This document shows positions 1-7,649 of a stretch of 13,366 nucleotides of DNA, in pieces. Origin of the DNA: Peptococcaceae bacterium (GTDB taxonomy: Bacteria > Bacillota > Dehalobacteriia > UBA7702); contig DXZC01000060.1 in the NCBI GenBank assembly GCA_019415505.1, forward strand, positions 1 through 13,366. Reading direction: 5' to 3'. The notes beneath the pieces were generated by a model. It did no database searches, had not been told where the DNA came from, and saw nothing but the letters and a program-made list of their open reading frames with translations. The translations under genes were made by a program, and so were the position numbers. Positions within the stretch are counted from its first letter, which is position 1; each line of letters begins with the position of its first letter.

Positions 1-1
1 G

Positions 2-151
2 TTAGATAGTGGCGATTGGGACGTATTCAACGGACCCATCAACGACCAGGAAGGCAACGAAAAGGTTGCTGAAGGTAAAGCCATGACTGACGAGGAAATG
101 TTGAGCTTTGATTGGTTTGTGGAAGGCGTTAAGGGTTCCATAGAAAACTAA
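2..151 (+). CDS. BMP-family nucleoside-binding lipoprotein, C-terminal end only
   Basis: Only the last 49 codons are inside the window, ending at TAA 149-151. The peptide contains WDVFNGPINDQEGN, then a TDEE stretch and DWFVEGVKG. This matches the usual end of BMP/PnrA-like substrate-binding lipoproteins, which capture nucleosides outside the membrane for an ABC importer. The three genes downstream are the matching ATPase and two permeases, so this is very probably the binding protein of that importer (BmpA/NupN type). The signal peptide and lipobox would lie upstream of the window and cannot be checked. Membership in the family is well supported; the exact ligand is inferred from context. 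Confidence 0.85.
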   Translation, partial: LDSGDWDVFNGPINDQEGNEKVAEGKAMTDEEMLSFDWFVEGVKGSIEN

Positions 152-187
152 TTCATAGACTAAATTAATAAATTAATTGGCATTGAA

Positions 188-237
188 CCGCCCTATTCCT
201 CTGGAATCCACGGGATTTCAGAGGGATACTTGGGCGG
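188..237 (+). terminator. Two-part hairpin after the binding-protein gene
   Basis: A 12-bp stem (198-209 with 213-224, one G-U pair, three-base loop) sits inside a second 6-bp GC stem (188-193 CCGCCC with 232-237 GGGCGG). The T-rich run that follows (241-255) is broken up, so as a terminator it would be leaky. It lies 36 bases after the binding-protein stop and could stabilise that mRNA end or reduce read-through into the importer genes. Confidence 0.6.
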
Positions 238-303
238 ACAATTCCGTTTTGTTTAGGTTGTATAGTTTTGTTACAGTGGTTTTATGCCGCATTTTAAAAT
301 ATT

Positions 304-339
304 AAATTGATGTCAGCTCAGGCTGACAATTTTGTTTTT
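304..339 (+). terminator. Terminator-like hairpin upstream of the ATPase gene
   Basis: GTCAGC at 312-317 pairs with GCTGAC at 322-327 around the loop TCAG. The stem extends by AAATT 304-308 with AATTT 328-332 past a three-base bulge (309-311), and a T-rich run follows to 339. It ends 40 bases before the ATPase start. Together with the 188-237 hairpin it suggests that transcription from the binding-protein gene is reduced before the importer genes. I saw no convincing promoter between the two hairpins. Confidence 0.6.
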
Positions 340-379
340 CTCGGATTTAACTATAGTTTTAGCAGTAATTGGAGATAAA

Positions 380-1915
380 ATGGACGAACGCGCTTACATT
401 GAACTAAAGGGTATTACGAAAACCTTCGGTAGTGTTGTAGCCAACCATAATGTGGATTTTTCTGTGCGTAAGGGGGAAATTCACGCTTTATTGGGTGAGA
501 ATGGCTCGGGTAAAAGCACGCTGGTAAATATGTTGTCCGGTATTTATGTACCTGACAGTGGCTTTATCTATATTGACGGTAAGGAAGTGCGCTTTGATTC
601 GCCTAACGCCGCTATCGCTGCGGGCATAGGCATGGTTCACCAACATTTTAAACTGGTGGACGCTATGACAGCAAAAGAAAATATTGCTGCCGGTCAAAAA
701 CGCGGCTTGACCTTTAAGGGTAAAAAGCTAGCGACAGAGCTTTATAATATTGCCAGAAAGTACGGATTAGTAATTAATCCGGATAAATATATTGATGAAA
801 TGTCAGTGAGCGAACAGCAGAACGTTGAAATTATGAAGATGCTGTATCGTGGCGCTGACGTACTTATTTTGGACGAGCCTACCGCCGTTTTAACCCCACA
901 GGAGATAGAACGGTTCTTTGATATACTCCGCAAAATGCGGGAAGAAGGCTGCGCCATAATTATTATTACTCACAAGATGAACGAGGTTATGGAAATTAGC
1001 GATAGGGTAACGGTACTGAGAAAGGGCGAAAGTATTGCCACTGTAAATACAGCGGAGGTTGAGCCCAAGGCTTTAACCGATATGATGGTGGGGTATGCCA
1101 TTGACCTATCTATTAAGCGTGATATCATGCCTCTGGTGGATAAAAAGCCCCTTTTAGAAGTGGAACACCTAACTATCAATGGGGAAAGAGGAGCTAAAGT
1201 AATTGACGATATGAGCTTCCGCCTCTTTTCCGGCGAGGTTTTGGGGGTGGCAGGTATCGCCGCTAGCGGCCAAAAGGAACTTTGTGAAGCTGTTGTGGGA
1301 CTTTACGAAGTTGATAGCGGCAGTATAAAAATGGAGGGTGACGAATTAGTTGGTATGTCACCCATTGAAATTTTAAAAAAGGGCGTAAGCATGAGCTTTG
1401 TGCCAGAGGACCGTCTGGGTATGGGGCTTGTAGGAGCCTTGGATATTGTGGATAACGTTATCCTTAAATCCTACCGCTTGGACAAGGGCTTATTGGTGGA
1501 TAGAAAAAAGGGAGAGGCCTTGGCCCAGGAGATTATTGACACCTTTGACGTCAGCACACCCTCCATACATCATCAAATTAAAAAGTTGTCTGGCGGTAAT
1601 ATTCAGAAGGTTTTGCTAGGCCGGGAAATTAAATCCGACCCTAATGTGTTAATTACCGCCTACCCGGCCCGTGGTTTGGACATAGGCGCTGCTTATAACA
1701 TTTATAATGTGATTAATGAGGAGCGTAAACGTGGCGTGGGAGTGCTTTATATTGGCGAGGATTTAGATGTACTGATTGAGCTTTGCGACCGCATTATGGT
1801 TATGAGTCACGGTAAAATTATGAAGATCGTAGATGCTAGAGAGGTAACCAAGGAAACTCTGGGCCTCTTGATGTTAGGCCAGGACGCTGAAGCAAAGGAG
1901 GCTGAATATGTTTAA
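380..1915 (+). CDS. nupO: Nucleoside ABC importer, double ATPase subunit (NupO/YufO type)
   Basis: This 511-residue cytoplasmic protein has two fused nucleotide-binding domains and powers uptake through the two permeases encoded next. Domain 1 shows Walker A GENGSGKS (39-46), a signature written MSVSEQQ (141-147), Walker B LILDEPT (162-168) and the His loop in IIITHKM. Domain 2 has the degenerate Walker A normal for the RbsA/NupO family (GIAASGQKEL), an intact LSGGN signature and RGLDIGA in the Walker B region. The ATG at 380 was chosen because GGAGA (371-375) precedes it and the family usually begins here; a TTG at 332 in the same frame has no such site. The gene overlaps the next by eight bases. 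The signature glycine in domain 1 is serine, which is unusual. The order binding protein, ATPase, permease, permease matches B. subtilis nupNOPQ; the substrate is inferred. Confidence 0.92.
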   Translation: MDERAYIELKGITKTFGSVVANHNVDFSVRKGEIHALLGENGSGKSTLVNMLSGIYVPDSGFIYIDGKEVRFDSPNAAIAAGIGMVHQHFKLVDAMTAKENIAAGQKRGLTFKGKKLATELYNIARKYGLVINPDKYIDEMSVSEQQNVEIMKMLYRGADVLILDEPTAVLTPQEIERFFDILRKMREEGCAIIIITHKMNEVMEISDRVTVLRKGESIATVNTAEVEPKALTDMMVGYAIDLSIKRDIMPLVDKKPLLEVEHLTINGERGAKVIDDMSFRLFSGEVLGVAGIAASGQKELCEAVVGLYEVDSGSIKMEGDELVGMSPIEILKKGVSMSFVPEDRLGMGLVGALDIVDNVILKSYRLDKGLLVDRKKGEALAQEIIDTFDVSTPSIHHQIKKLSGGNIQKVLLGREIKSDPNVLITAYPARGLDIGAAYNIYNVINEERKRGVGVLYIGEDLDVLIELCDRIMVMSHGKIMKIVDAREVTKETLGLLMLGQDAEAKEAEYV

Positions 1916-2987
1916 AATTGTCAAAAAAACAGAGGTTTCCTCCTTAAAAGCTGTTGAACAAAGTCTTTTTGCCGTGGTTTGCGCCCTATTGGCTACTGCC
2001 ATAATTATTCTTATTATGGGCTATAACCCCCTGGAAATGTATGGGGCTATGATTAAAGGCTCCCTGATGAGCGCCTACCGTTTCCAAGAAACTATTCATA
2101 AAGCCGTACCTTTAGTGGTGATTTCTTTGGGCATTGCCATTGCTTTTAAAATGAAGTTCTGGAATATTGGCGCTGAAGGCCAATTCTATATGGGGGCTTT
2201 TGCAGCCACTTATTTTGCCCTGAACTTCGCCTTTTTGCCTAAACCTATTTTGCTACTGCTTATGGCTTTGGCAGCTTTGGTTTCCGGCGCTATCTGGTGT
2301 TTTATACCCGGTATACTAAAAGCTAAGTTGGGTACTAATGAAACCTTGGTTACCTTGATGATGAACTATATAGCTATTAAGTGGATAACTTATTTGCAAT
2401 ATGGCCCCTGGAAGGATCCCAATTCAACCGGTTTCCCCCGCATAGCCTTATTTGATGACGCCGCGGTGTTACCTAAGCTCTTTGGTGTACATATCGGTTG
2501 GGTTATCGCTTTAATTTTAGCTGTGTTAGTTTTTATTTTTCTCAAAAAAACCAAGCTTGGCTATGAGATAACAGTGGTGGGGGAAAATGTTTCCACCGCC
2601 AAATATGCGGGTATGAATGTTACTAAAATACTACTTATCGCCGTATCCCTTTCTGGCGCTATCTGCGGTTTAGCCGGTATGATGCAGGCGTCTGCCATTG
2701 AGCGCACTCTGACTTACCAGATGTCCGGTGGCATTGGCTTTACGGCTATTATTACCTGCTGGCTGGCTAAGCTCAACCCTATTGCCGTGGTTTTTGTCTC
2801 CTTTTTCTTTGCAGTTTTAATACAGGGGGGCAATTATATTCAGGTAGCAATGTCAATTCCCGCCGCTATTGCCGAGGTATTACAAGGCATAATTCTTTTC
2901 TTTGTTTTAGGTTCGGAGTTTTTTACCCGTTATAAAATTGTGCGGGTGAAGAAGTCTCCCCAAAAGGCAGAGGGGGTGGCGGAATAA
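1908..2987 (+). CDS. nupP: Nucleoside ABC importer permease 1 (NupP/YufP type)
   Basis: A 359-residue integral membrane protein of the branched-chain amino acid/ribose/nucleoside permease superfamily (BPD_transp_2). After a short charged N-terminus, the first membrane helix covers roughly residues 17-40. The family motif appears as FWNIGAEGQFYMG. Further hydrophobic helices follow, with a cytoplasmic EITVVGENVSTAKYAGM segment that is the usual ATPase contact region. AAAGGAGG at 1894-1901 lies inside the upstream gene and fixes the ATG at 1908, so translation is coupled to the ATPase gene. Its TAA shares one base with the ATG of the second permease. It pairs with that permease to form the membrane channel. 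The family is clear; the substrate (purine or broad nucleosides) cannot be read from sequence. Confidence 0.92.
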   Translation: MFKIVKKTEVSSLKAVEQSLFAVVCALLATAIIILIMGYNPLEMYGAMIKGSLMSAYRFQETIHKAVPLVVISLGIAIAFKMKFWNIGAEGQFYMGAFAATYFALNFAFLPKPILLLLMALAALVSGAIWCFIPGILKAKLGTNETLVTLMMNYIAIKWITYLQYGPWKDPNSTGFPRIALFDDAAVLPKLFGVHIGWVIALILAVLVFIFLKKTKLGYEITVVGENVSTAKYAGMNVTKILLIAVSLSGAICGLAGMMQASAIERTLTYQMSGGIGFTAIITCWLAKLNPIAVVFVSFFFAVLIQGGNYIQVAMSIPAAIAEVLQGIILFFVLGSEFFTRYKIVRVKKSPQKAEGVAE

Positions 2988-3949
2988 TGGATACTTTAGC
3001 TATAGCTCTCTTTCTGCAACTAGCTGTGCAAATGGGTACGCCGATACTTTACGGTACATTAGGCGGTATTTTAGGTGAAAAAGCCGGGAATTTAAATCTT
3101 GGCGTAGAAGGTATGATGCTGCTCGGCGCTATTATAGGCTTTATTACAGCAGTAAACAACGGTAACCCTGTGGTGGCAGTTTTAGCCGCCGGTTGCGCCG
3201 GTATGTTTGGGGCCTTAATTTACGCTGTTATTACAGTTAGCCTGCGGGGAAATCAGACCGTAACCGGTCTTGCCCTAACTATCTTTGGGGGCGGCGTGGC
3301 TGGTTTCCTCGGTAAGGGGTTGGCCAGCGTGGCTTTACCAGCATCGGTAATTAACGCCTTTTCCACTATTACCATACCGATTTTGGTGGATATTCCCATT
3401 ATTGGTAAGGCTCTATTTCAACAAAATCTATTTGTCATGGCTGCGCCAGTAATAGCTATCCTCATGGCTATATACTTTAAGAAAACTAATATTGGTCTTA
3501 ACCACCGCATGGTCGGGGAAAATCCTGCCGCTGCCGACGCTTCGGGTATTGCGGTAAACCGCTATAAATATGTGGCTTTGGCTCTGGGCGGTTTCCTGTG
3601 CGGTTTAGGCGGGGCTTACTTATCTTTGGCCTTTGTGCCCCGTTGGCAGGACGGTATAACCGCCGGTTTAGGCTGGATAGCTGTAGCCTTGGTTATATTT
3701 TCCACTTGGCGGCCGTTGCGGGCTATTTTCGGCGCCTACCTCTTTGGCCTATTAAGAGCTTTGGTTTTTAAAATCCAAGGTGTTAAATTTACCATATTCG
3801 GTTTGCAACTTAGCGTGGCCTCTAATATTTTGGATATGTTGCCCTATGTTATGACCATTATCGTCTTAGTGATTATTACCTTTGGTCATAACCGCAGTAG
3901 CCAGCCGCCTAAGGGGCTTAATGAACCTTATTTCCGGGAGGACAGGTAA
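2987..3949 (+). CDS. nupQ: Nucleoside ABC importer permease 2 (NupQ/YufQ type)
   Basis: A 320-residue polytopic membrane protein, second half of the importer channel. The motif EKAGNLNLGVEGMMLLGA near residues 31-48 is typical of this subunit, and the ATPase contact segment reads HRMVGENPAAADASGI. Length is normal for the family. The start codon overlaps the preceding stop (TAATG at 2985-2989), indicating coupled translation and equal amounts of the two permeases. The gap to the next gene is 53 bases without a terminator, so transcription probably continues into the TfoX-domain gene. Confidence 0.92.
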   Translation: MDTLAIALFLQLAVQMGTPILYGTLGGILGEKAGNLNLGVEGMMLLGAIIGFITAVNNGNPVVAVLAAGCAGMFGALIYAVITVSLRGNQTVTGLALTIFGGGVAGFLGKGLASVALPASVINAFSTITIPILVDIPIIGKALFQQNLFVMAAPVIAILMAIYFKKTNIGLNHRMVGENPAAADASGIAVNRYKYVALALGGFLCGLGGAYLSLAFVPRWQDGITAGLGWIAVALVIFSTWRPLRAIFGAYLFGLLRALVFKIQGVKFTIFGLQLSVASNILDMLPYVMTIIVLVIITFGHNRSSQPPKGLNEPYFREDR

Positions 3950-4002
3950 GTCAGTAAGCTCATTTCGTGTGTGGTTTTAGCGCCTAGAGAAGGAGTGTCC
4001 AT

Positions 4003-4263
4003 ATGAGTGACCTGACAGAGTTACCCAATATAGGTAAAGCTGTTGCCCAGCAATTAGAGTCAGTAGGTATTAAGACCGCCGCCGACCTAAAAGAGGCTGG
4101 TAGTAAGGAGGCTTGGCTGCGAATTTTAGAGATTGACGCTTCAGCTTGTATTAACCGTCTTTACGCCTTGGAGGGAGCCATAAGGGGCGTCAAGAAAAGT
4201 CAGCTTAGCCCAGAGTGTAAGGCTGATTTGCGGGATTTTTACAATAAGATGAAGAAAGCCTAA
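4003..4263 (+). CDS. Stand-alone TfoX C-terminal domain protein
   Basis: An 86-residue protein consisting of only the TfoX C-terminal domain. LPNIGKAVAQQLESVGI at the start resembles a helix-hairpin-helix, and CINRLYALEGAIRGV in the middle is the most conserved stretch of the family. The TfoX N-terminal domain, present in the gammaproteobacterial competence regulator, is absent. Such single-domain forms occur widely; their role is not established, although DNA or protein contact through the hairpin is plausible. AGAAGGAG (3988-3995) precedes the ATG at good spacing. It follows the nucleoside importer genes on the same strand with no terminator between, and a strong terminator lies 181 bases after it, so it is probably the last gene of that operon. 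Confidence 0.85.
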   Translation: MSDLTELPNIGKAVAQQLESVGIKTAADLKEAGSKEAWLRILEIDASACINRLYALEGAIRGVKKSQLSPECKADLRDFYNKMKKA

Positions 4264-4444
4264 GCCGACGACTAGAAGGCATTCAGTTGAAAGGTCCTAT
4301 CCCTAGTTATGAGTTATACTCCGTTGATATGCCACGTTTTAACTTTTTATTGAGTCTAAATAAGCGAGTACAGGCATAATAAGCTTACCAACAAGTAGTG
4401 TTGGCGGTTAAATTGGCTAAGTAGCTATACTTTTAAATGATTAT

Positions 4445-4486
4445 AAAAAGGAACGTAACCAAGGTGTAAGGTTACGTTCCTTTTTT
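4445..4486. terminator. Bidirectional intrinsic terminator
   Basis: A perfect 16-bp stem (4445-4460 with 4470-4485) has a nine-base loop. It is flanked by an A run on the left and a T run on the right, so it works on both strands. It ends the importer/TfoX operon on the + strand and the exonuclease/aldo-keto reductase operon on the - strand. The 181 bases before it (4264-4444) hold no gene that I can support. Confidence 0.93.
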
Positions 4487-4507
4487 ATTATTAAATTAGC
4501 TTATGGT

Positions 4508-5644
4508 TTATTTTTCCGCAGCGTAAGCCTTTTTTAAGGCGGCAGCCATATTTTCCAGTTCCGTGGGAATGTCTATCTTTTGGGGGCATTTATCCAGACA
4601 GTTGCCACAGGCTGTACAGTTACTTTCCCGGCTGGAGCGTTTAGTTGCTTCATAATCGGATATAAAGGAAAAATTAGAGGACCCTAAGAGATAATTATTG
4701 TATATTTTGAACATTTCCGCAATGTCCACACCCTGACTGCAATCACTGCAATAGCGGCAACCGGTGCAGGGAATGGTCTTGTTTTTCCTATAAATTTCCA
4801 CTGCTTTGTCAAGCGCCTCTGTTTCAGATAAGTCCAGGGGTTTAAAGTTGTTAACTGTGCTTATATTGTCCTGGAGCTGCTCCATGGAGGACATACCGCT
4901 TAAAACCGTTAAGACATTGGGCAGTTGAGCGGCATAACGTATTGCCCAAGAGGCAATAGAATTATTCGGGTTGACTTTGTGTAAAACTTCTACAGCATCT
5001 GGCGTAAGGCTTGCTAAGGCTCCTCCCCGCACCGGCTCCATGACGATGCAGGGCAGATTATGCTCCTTTAATATTTCGTATTGGCTTTTAGCATCCTGAA
5101 AATCCCAGTCCACATAGTTAAGTTGAATTTGGGCAAATTCCCAGTCATAGGATTTTACTATTTTGGACAGTAAATCCGGTGTATCATGAAAGGAAAAGCC
5201 CAGGTGTTTAATTAGGCCCTCTTCCTTTTTGCGAGCTAAATATTGATAAACCTTTAGTTTTTCCGTTATCGCTAAATAGGGGGCGTTGAGGTTGTGGCAG
5301 AGATAAAAGTCAAAATAGTCCGTTTGCAAACGCTGTAACTGCTCCTCAAAGATGCGGGCTATTCCAGCGCTGTCCTTACCTAACCACATGGGCATTTTTG
5401 TGGCTAAGTAATAGGAATCCCTTTTGTAACTCTGTAAAGCTTGACCTAAAAACGGCTCAGATTGTCCGTCATGGTACATATAAGCTGTATCAATATAGTT
5501 TACACCCTCGTTCAAGGCGTAAGCCAACATTTTTTCCGCCTCTTCTCGGTCAATTTCACTGCTATCCGGCGAGACAGTGGGGAAGCGCATGGTGCCAAAG
5601 CCCAATAGTGATACATTTTTGTCCTTAAATTTGCGTGTTTCCAT
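4508..5644 (-). CDS. Aldo/keto reductase with C-terminal 4Fe-4S ferredoxin-like region
   Basis: A 378-residue predicted oxidoreductase. The N-terminal two thirds is an aldo/keto reductase barrel: LGFGTMRFP near the start, the catalytic Asp and Tyr in YIDTAYMYHDGQSE, the Lys in ATKMP and the His in DFYLCHNL. The C-terminal part adds two cysteine clusters, CTGCRYCSDC and CTACGNCLDKCP, the usual 4Fe-4S ligand spacing, so electrons may come from ferredoxin-like partners. This domain layout is common in anaerobic Firmicutes; the substrate is unknown. The ATG at 5644 was chosen over a TTG at 5659 because GGAG at 5655-5658 is correctly spaced for it and the family starts just before KNVSLLGFG. Only four bases separate it from the exonuclease gene upstream, so they form one operon ending at the 4445-4486 terminator. 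Confidence 0.9.
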   Translation of the reverse strand: METRKFKDKNVSLLGFGTMRFPTVSPDSSEIDREEAEKMLAYALNEGVNYIDTAYMYHDGQSEPFLGQALQSYKRDSYYLATKMPMWLGKDSAGIARIFEEQLQRLQTDYFDFYLCHNLNAPYLAITEKLKVYQYLARKKEEGLIKHLGFSFHDTPDLLSKIVKSYDWEFAQIQLNYVDWDFQDAKSQYEILKEHNLPCIVMEPVRGGALASLTPDAVEVLHKVNPNNSIASWAIRYAAQLPNVLTVLSGMSSMEQLQDNISTVNNFKPLDLSETEALDKAVEIYRKNKTIPCTGCRYCSDCSQGVDIAEMFKIYNNYLLGSSNFSFISDYEATKRSSRESNCTACGNCLDKCPQKIDIPTELENMAAALKKAYAAEK

Positions 5645-5648
5645 AAGT

Positions 5649-6416
5649 TCACTCTCCAATTTCCAGAATTATGGGGCAATGGTCCGAACCCATTACCTCG
5701 TTTAATATATCAGCATTAATTAAGCGCTCTTTAAGAGCTGGGTCGGCAAAAAAATAGTCTAAACGCCAGCCGGCGTTGGTCGCTCTGGCACGATAGCGGT
5801 AGCTCCACCAGCTATATTTTATTTCCTCTGGTTTAAAGTAGCGAAAGGTATCTATAAACCCATGTTCTAAAAGCTTGGTTATCCACTCCCGTTCCACAGT
5901 TAAAAAACCGGAGATTTGGGCGTTTTCTTTGGGACGTTTTAAATCTATGGGCTGGTGCGCGGTATTTACATCGCCGCAGATTATAATCTTCTTGCCCTTT
6001 TGGCTGTTAAAAAAATCCAATACTGCCGCGTAAAATTCCAGCTTGTAGTTAAGGCGTTCCTCCGAAGCCCCACCATTGGGGAAGTAGCAGTTAAAGAGCA
6101 TAAAGGTATCGTAATAAGCGATGATTATGCGTCCCTCCCGGTCAAATTTTTCAATGCCAATGCCATATTCTATTTTGTTGGGACGTTTTCGGCACAATAA
6201 GCCTACGCCGCTATAGCCCTTGCGCTCGGCGGCAGCAAAATAGCTATGGTATCCCGGTATGTTTTTAATTGTCTCCGGCACTTGTTCTGGTTGACATTTT
6301 GTTTCCTGAATTGCTAAAATATCCGGCTGTTCCTTTAAGAGCCACTCCTTAAAGCCTTTCTTCTCTATGGCTCTGAGACCGTTAACATTCCAGGATATTA
6401 ACTTAAGTGTTTTCAT
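5649..6416 (-). CDS. exoA: Exonuclease III / AP endonuclease (ExoA/Xth family)
   Basis: A 255-residue DNA repair enzyme that cuts DNA at abasic sites and removes nucleotides from 3' ends in base excision repair. Motifs run in the expected order: ISWNVNGLRA with the metal-associated Asn10, AIQETK with Glu38, GYSGVGLL, FNCYFPNGG, the catalytic Asp and Asn in CGDVNTAH, GWRLDYFFA, and the terminal SDHCPI with the catalytic Asp-His pair. Nothing essential is missing. The ATG at 6416 follows GGAGGT (6421-6426) and gives the usual MKTLKLISWN beginning; an ATG at 6446 in the same frame has no ribosome site. Its last codons contain the ribosome binding site of the aldo/keto reductase gene. Confidence 0.95.
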   Translation of the reverse strand: MKTLKLISWNVNGLRAIEKKGFKEWLLKEQPDILAIQETKCQPEQVPETIKNIPGYHSYFAAAERKGYSGVGLLCRKRPNKIEYGIGIEKFDREGRIIIAYYDTFMLFNCYFPNGGASEERLNYKLEFYAAVLDFFNSQKGKKIIICGDVNTAHQPIDLKRPKENAQISGFLTVEREWITKLLEHGFIDTFRYFKPEEIKYSWWSYRYRARATNAGWRLDYFFADPALKERLINADILNEVMGSDHCPIILEIGE

Positions 6417-6474
6417 AAGAACCTCCGTTTGCCCATATTTTAACATATAATTTTTATTTTTAATAGCTATTTTC

Positions 6475-6503
6475 TTGTTTCCGGCGCCAAAATCTGCTAT
6501 AAT
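6475..6503 (+). promoter_or_regulatory. Sigma-A-type promoter for the MoaD-like/transketolase operon
   Basis: The -35 box TTGTTT at 6475-6480 is followed by 17 bases and a perfect TATAAT at 6498-6503. TGC just before the -10 box makes an extended -10. Transcription would begin near 6510, about 45 bases before the first start codon. The region is divergent, with exoA on the other strand. Confidence 0.8.
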
Positions 6504-6555
6504 TTATTTTGGTTTCACAGTGGCATAATATTGATCCTTATTAAGGAGGGCAATT

Positions 6556-6813
6556 ATGAATGAACAAGAGACCCGCATTGTAACAGGAAGTATCACTTTG
6601 GAGCTCCACGGTTATTTAGCTAGCTTAAAAGTTAATCTGCCTGAGGCGGAAGATATTGAAACTGGCGAATATTCACTGGGAAAGGCTATGCTGGAAGCAG
6701 GTATACCTGGTTCCGCTGTGGCAAAGGCTATAGTTAACGAGAGTCTTGTATCTATGGCCCATAAAATAAAAGTAGGGGATAAAATTGTACTCTATCCCTT
6801 TACCGTCAATTAA
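6556..6813 (+). CDS. MoaD/ThiS-like beta-grasp protein without the terminal GG
   Basis: An 85-residue protein. The pattern resembles MoaD/ThiS ubiquitin-like proteins: an opening strand (ITLELHGYLASLKVNLPE), a helix beginning SLGKAMLEAGIPGSAV, then KAIVNESLVSMAHKIKVGDKIVLYPF, which matches the family's closing VNG...L..GD.V.LfP segment. Sulfur carriers of this fold end in Gly-Gly for activation; this one ends in FTVN, so it probably does not carry sulfur and may instead bind a partner protein. AAGGAGGG (6542-6549) precedes the ATG. It is the first gene after the promoter and lies 18 bases before the transketolase genes, so the three are probably co-transcribed. The fold is moderately sure; the function is unknown. 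Confidence 0.65.
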   Translation: MNEQETRIVTGSITLELHGYLASLKVNLPEAEDIETGEYSLGKAMLEAGIPGSAVAKAIVNESLVSMAHKIKVGDKIVLYPFTVN

Positions 6814-6831
6814 TTAGAGGAAATTAAAACA

Positions 6832-7647
6832 ATGACAAAAGTAGAGGTATTACAAACTAAAGCTAAACAAATAAGAAAAAATATTATTGAAATGCTGGGC
6901 CACGCTAAAAGTGGGCACCCCGGCGGCTCGTTGGACTTAGCGGAAATTATGGCAGTCCTGTATTTTGCGGAAATGAAGTATGATTTTTCGCAGCCCCAGT
7001 GGGCGGAAAGAGACTATTTTATTTTGTCCAAGGGCCATGCGGCGCCGGCTCTTTATGGGGTATTAGCTGAAGGCGGCATTATTTCCCCGGCTGAATTGTT
7101 GACTTTAAGACAACTGGGCAGCCGTTTACAGGGGCATCCTGATAAGAAAAAATTACCCGGAGTGGAAGCCTCCACCGGTTCTTTGGGACAAGGCTTCGCC
7201 ATTGCCAGCGGTGTTGCCCTAGGTTTAAAAGCGGATAAAAAGCCTAATCGGGTTTACGCTGTATTGGGCGACGGAGAATTAAACGAGGGCATAATATGGG
7301 AAGCGGCTATGTCTGCCGCCCATTATAAACTCGATAATTTAGTGGCCATTATAGATAATAATGGCCTGCAAATTGACGGCAAGAACGAGGATGTAATGTC
7401 GTTAGGCGATATTGCCGCTAAATTCCAGGCTTTTGGTTTTGCGGTGTTTAATGTGGATGGCCATGATATTGAATCTCTGCTTCAGGTTTTCCAGCAAGCT
7501 AGGGAAATTAAAGGGCAACCAGTAGCCATTATTGCCAAAACAGTAAAGGGTAAAGGCATATCTTTTATGGAAAATCAGGTTGGTTGGCATGGTACGCCGC
7601 TGAAGGATGAAGATTTTGCTAAAGCCAAAGCTGAGTTGGAGGGCTAA
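6832..7647 (+). CDS. tktN: Transketolase, N-terminal subunit
   Basis: A 271-residue subunit carrying the thiamine diphosphate binding half of transketolase, which moves two-carbon units between sugar phosphates in the non-oxidative pentose phosphate pathway. Visible motifs are GHPGG (28-32), GHA (68-70), GHP (101-103), GSLGQG (116-121), and the thiamine diphosphate motif GDGELNEG (146-153) through DNN (175-177). The catalytic histidines are in place. Splitting transketolase into N and C polypeptides is common in Clostridia, archaea and related groups. AGAGGAAA at 6815-6822 precedes the ATG. Only two bases separate its stop from the C-subunit start. The split-type DXP synthase or dihydroxyacetone synthase families are less likely alternatives. 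Confidence 0.94.
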   Translation: MTKVEVLQTKAKQIRKNIIEMLGHAKSGHPGGSLDLAEIMAVLYFAEMKYDFSQPQWAERDYFILSKGHAAPALYGVLAEGGIISPAELLTLRQLGSRLQGHPDKKKLPGVEASTGSLGQGFAIASGVALGLKADKKPNRVYAVLGDGELNEGIIWEAAMSAAHYKLDNLVAIIDNNGLQIDGKNEDVMSLGDIAAKFQAFGFAVFNVDGHDIESLLQVFQQAREIKGQPVAIIAKTVKGKGISFMENQVGWHGTPLKDEDFAKAKAELEG

Positions 7648-7649
7648 AA

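Noticed and set aside
332..379. An in-frame TTG that would lengthen the ATPase by 16 residues
   Set aside because: It overlaps the terminator-like hairpin and lacks a ribosome site, while ATG 380 has GGAGA just upstream and gives the usual family N-terminus.
152..379. A purine riboswitch in the leader of the importer genes
   Set aside because: The three-helix layout and conserved loop bases of purine riboswitches are not seen; only simple hairpins are present.
4388..4404. A small hairpin CCAACA/TGTTGG
   Set aside because: A six-base-pair stem without a T run or conserved context; not enough to call a regulatory site.
6417..6446. An upstream ATG for exonuclease III
   Set aside because: No ribosome site precedes it; the extra ten residues include the true site GGAGGT of the ATG at 6416.
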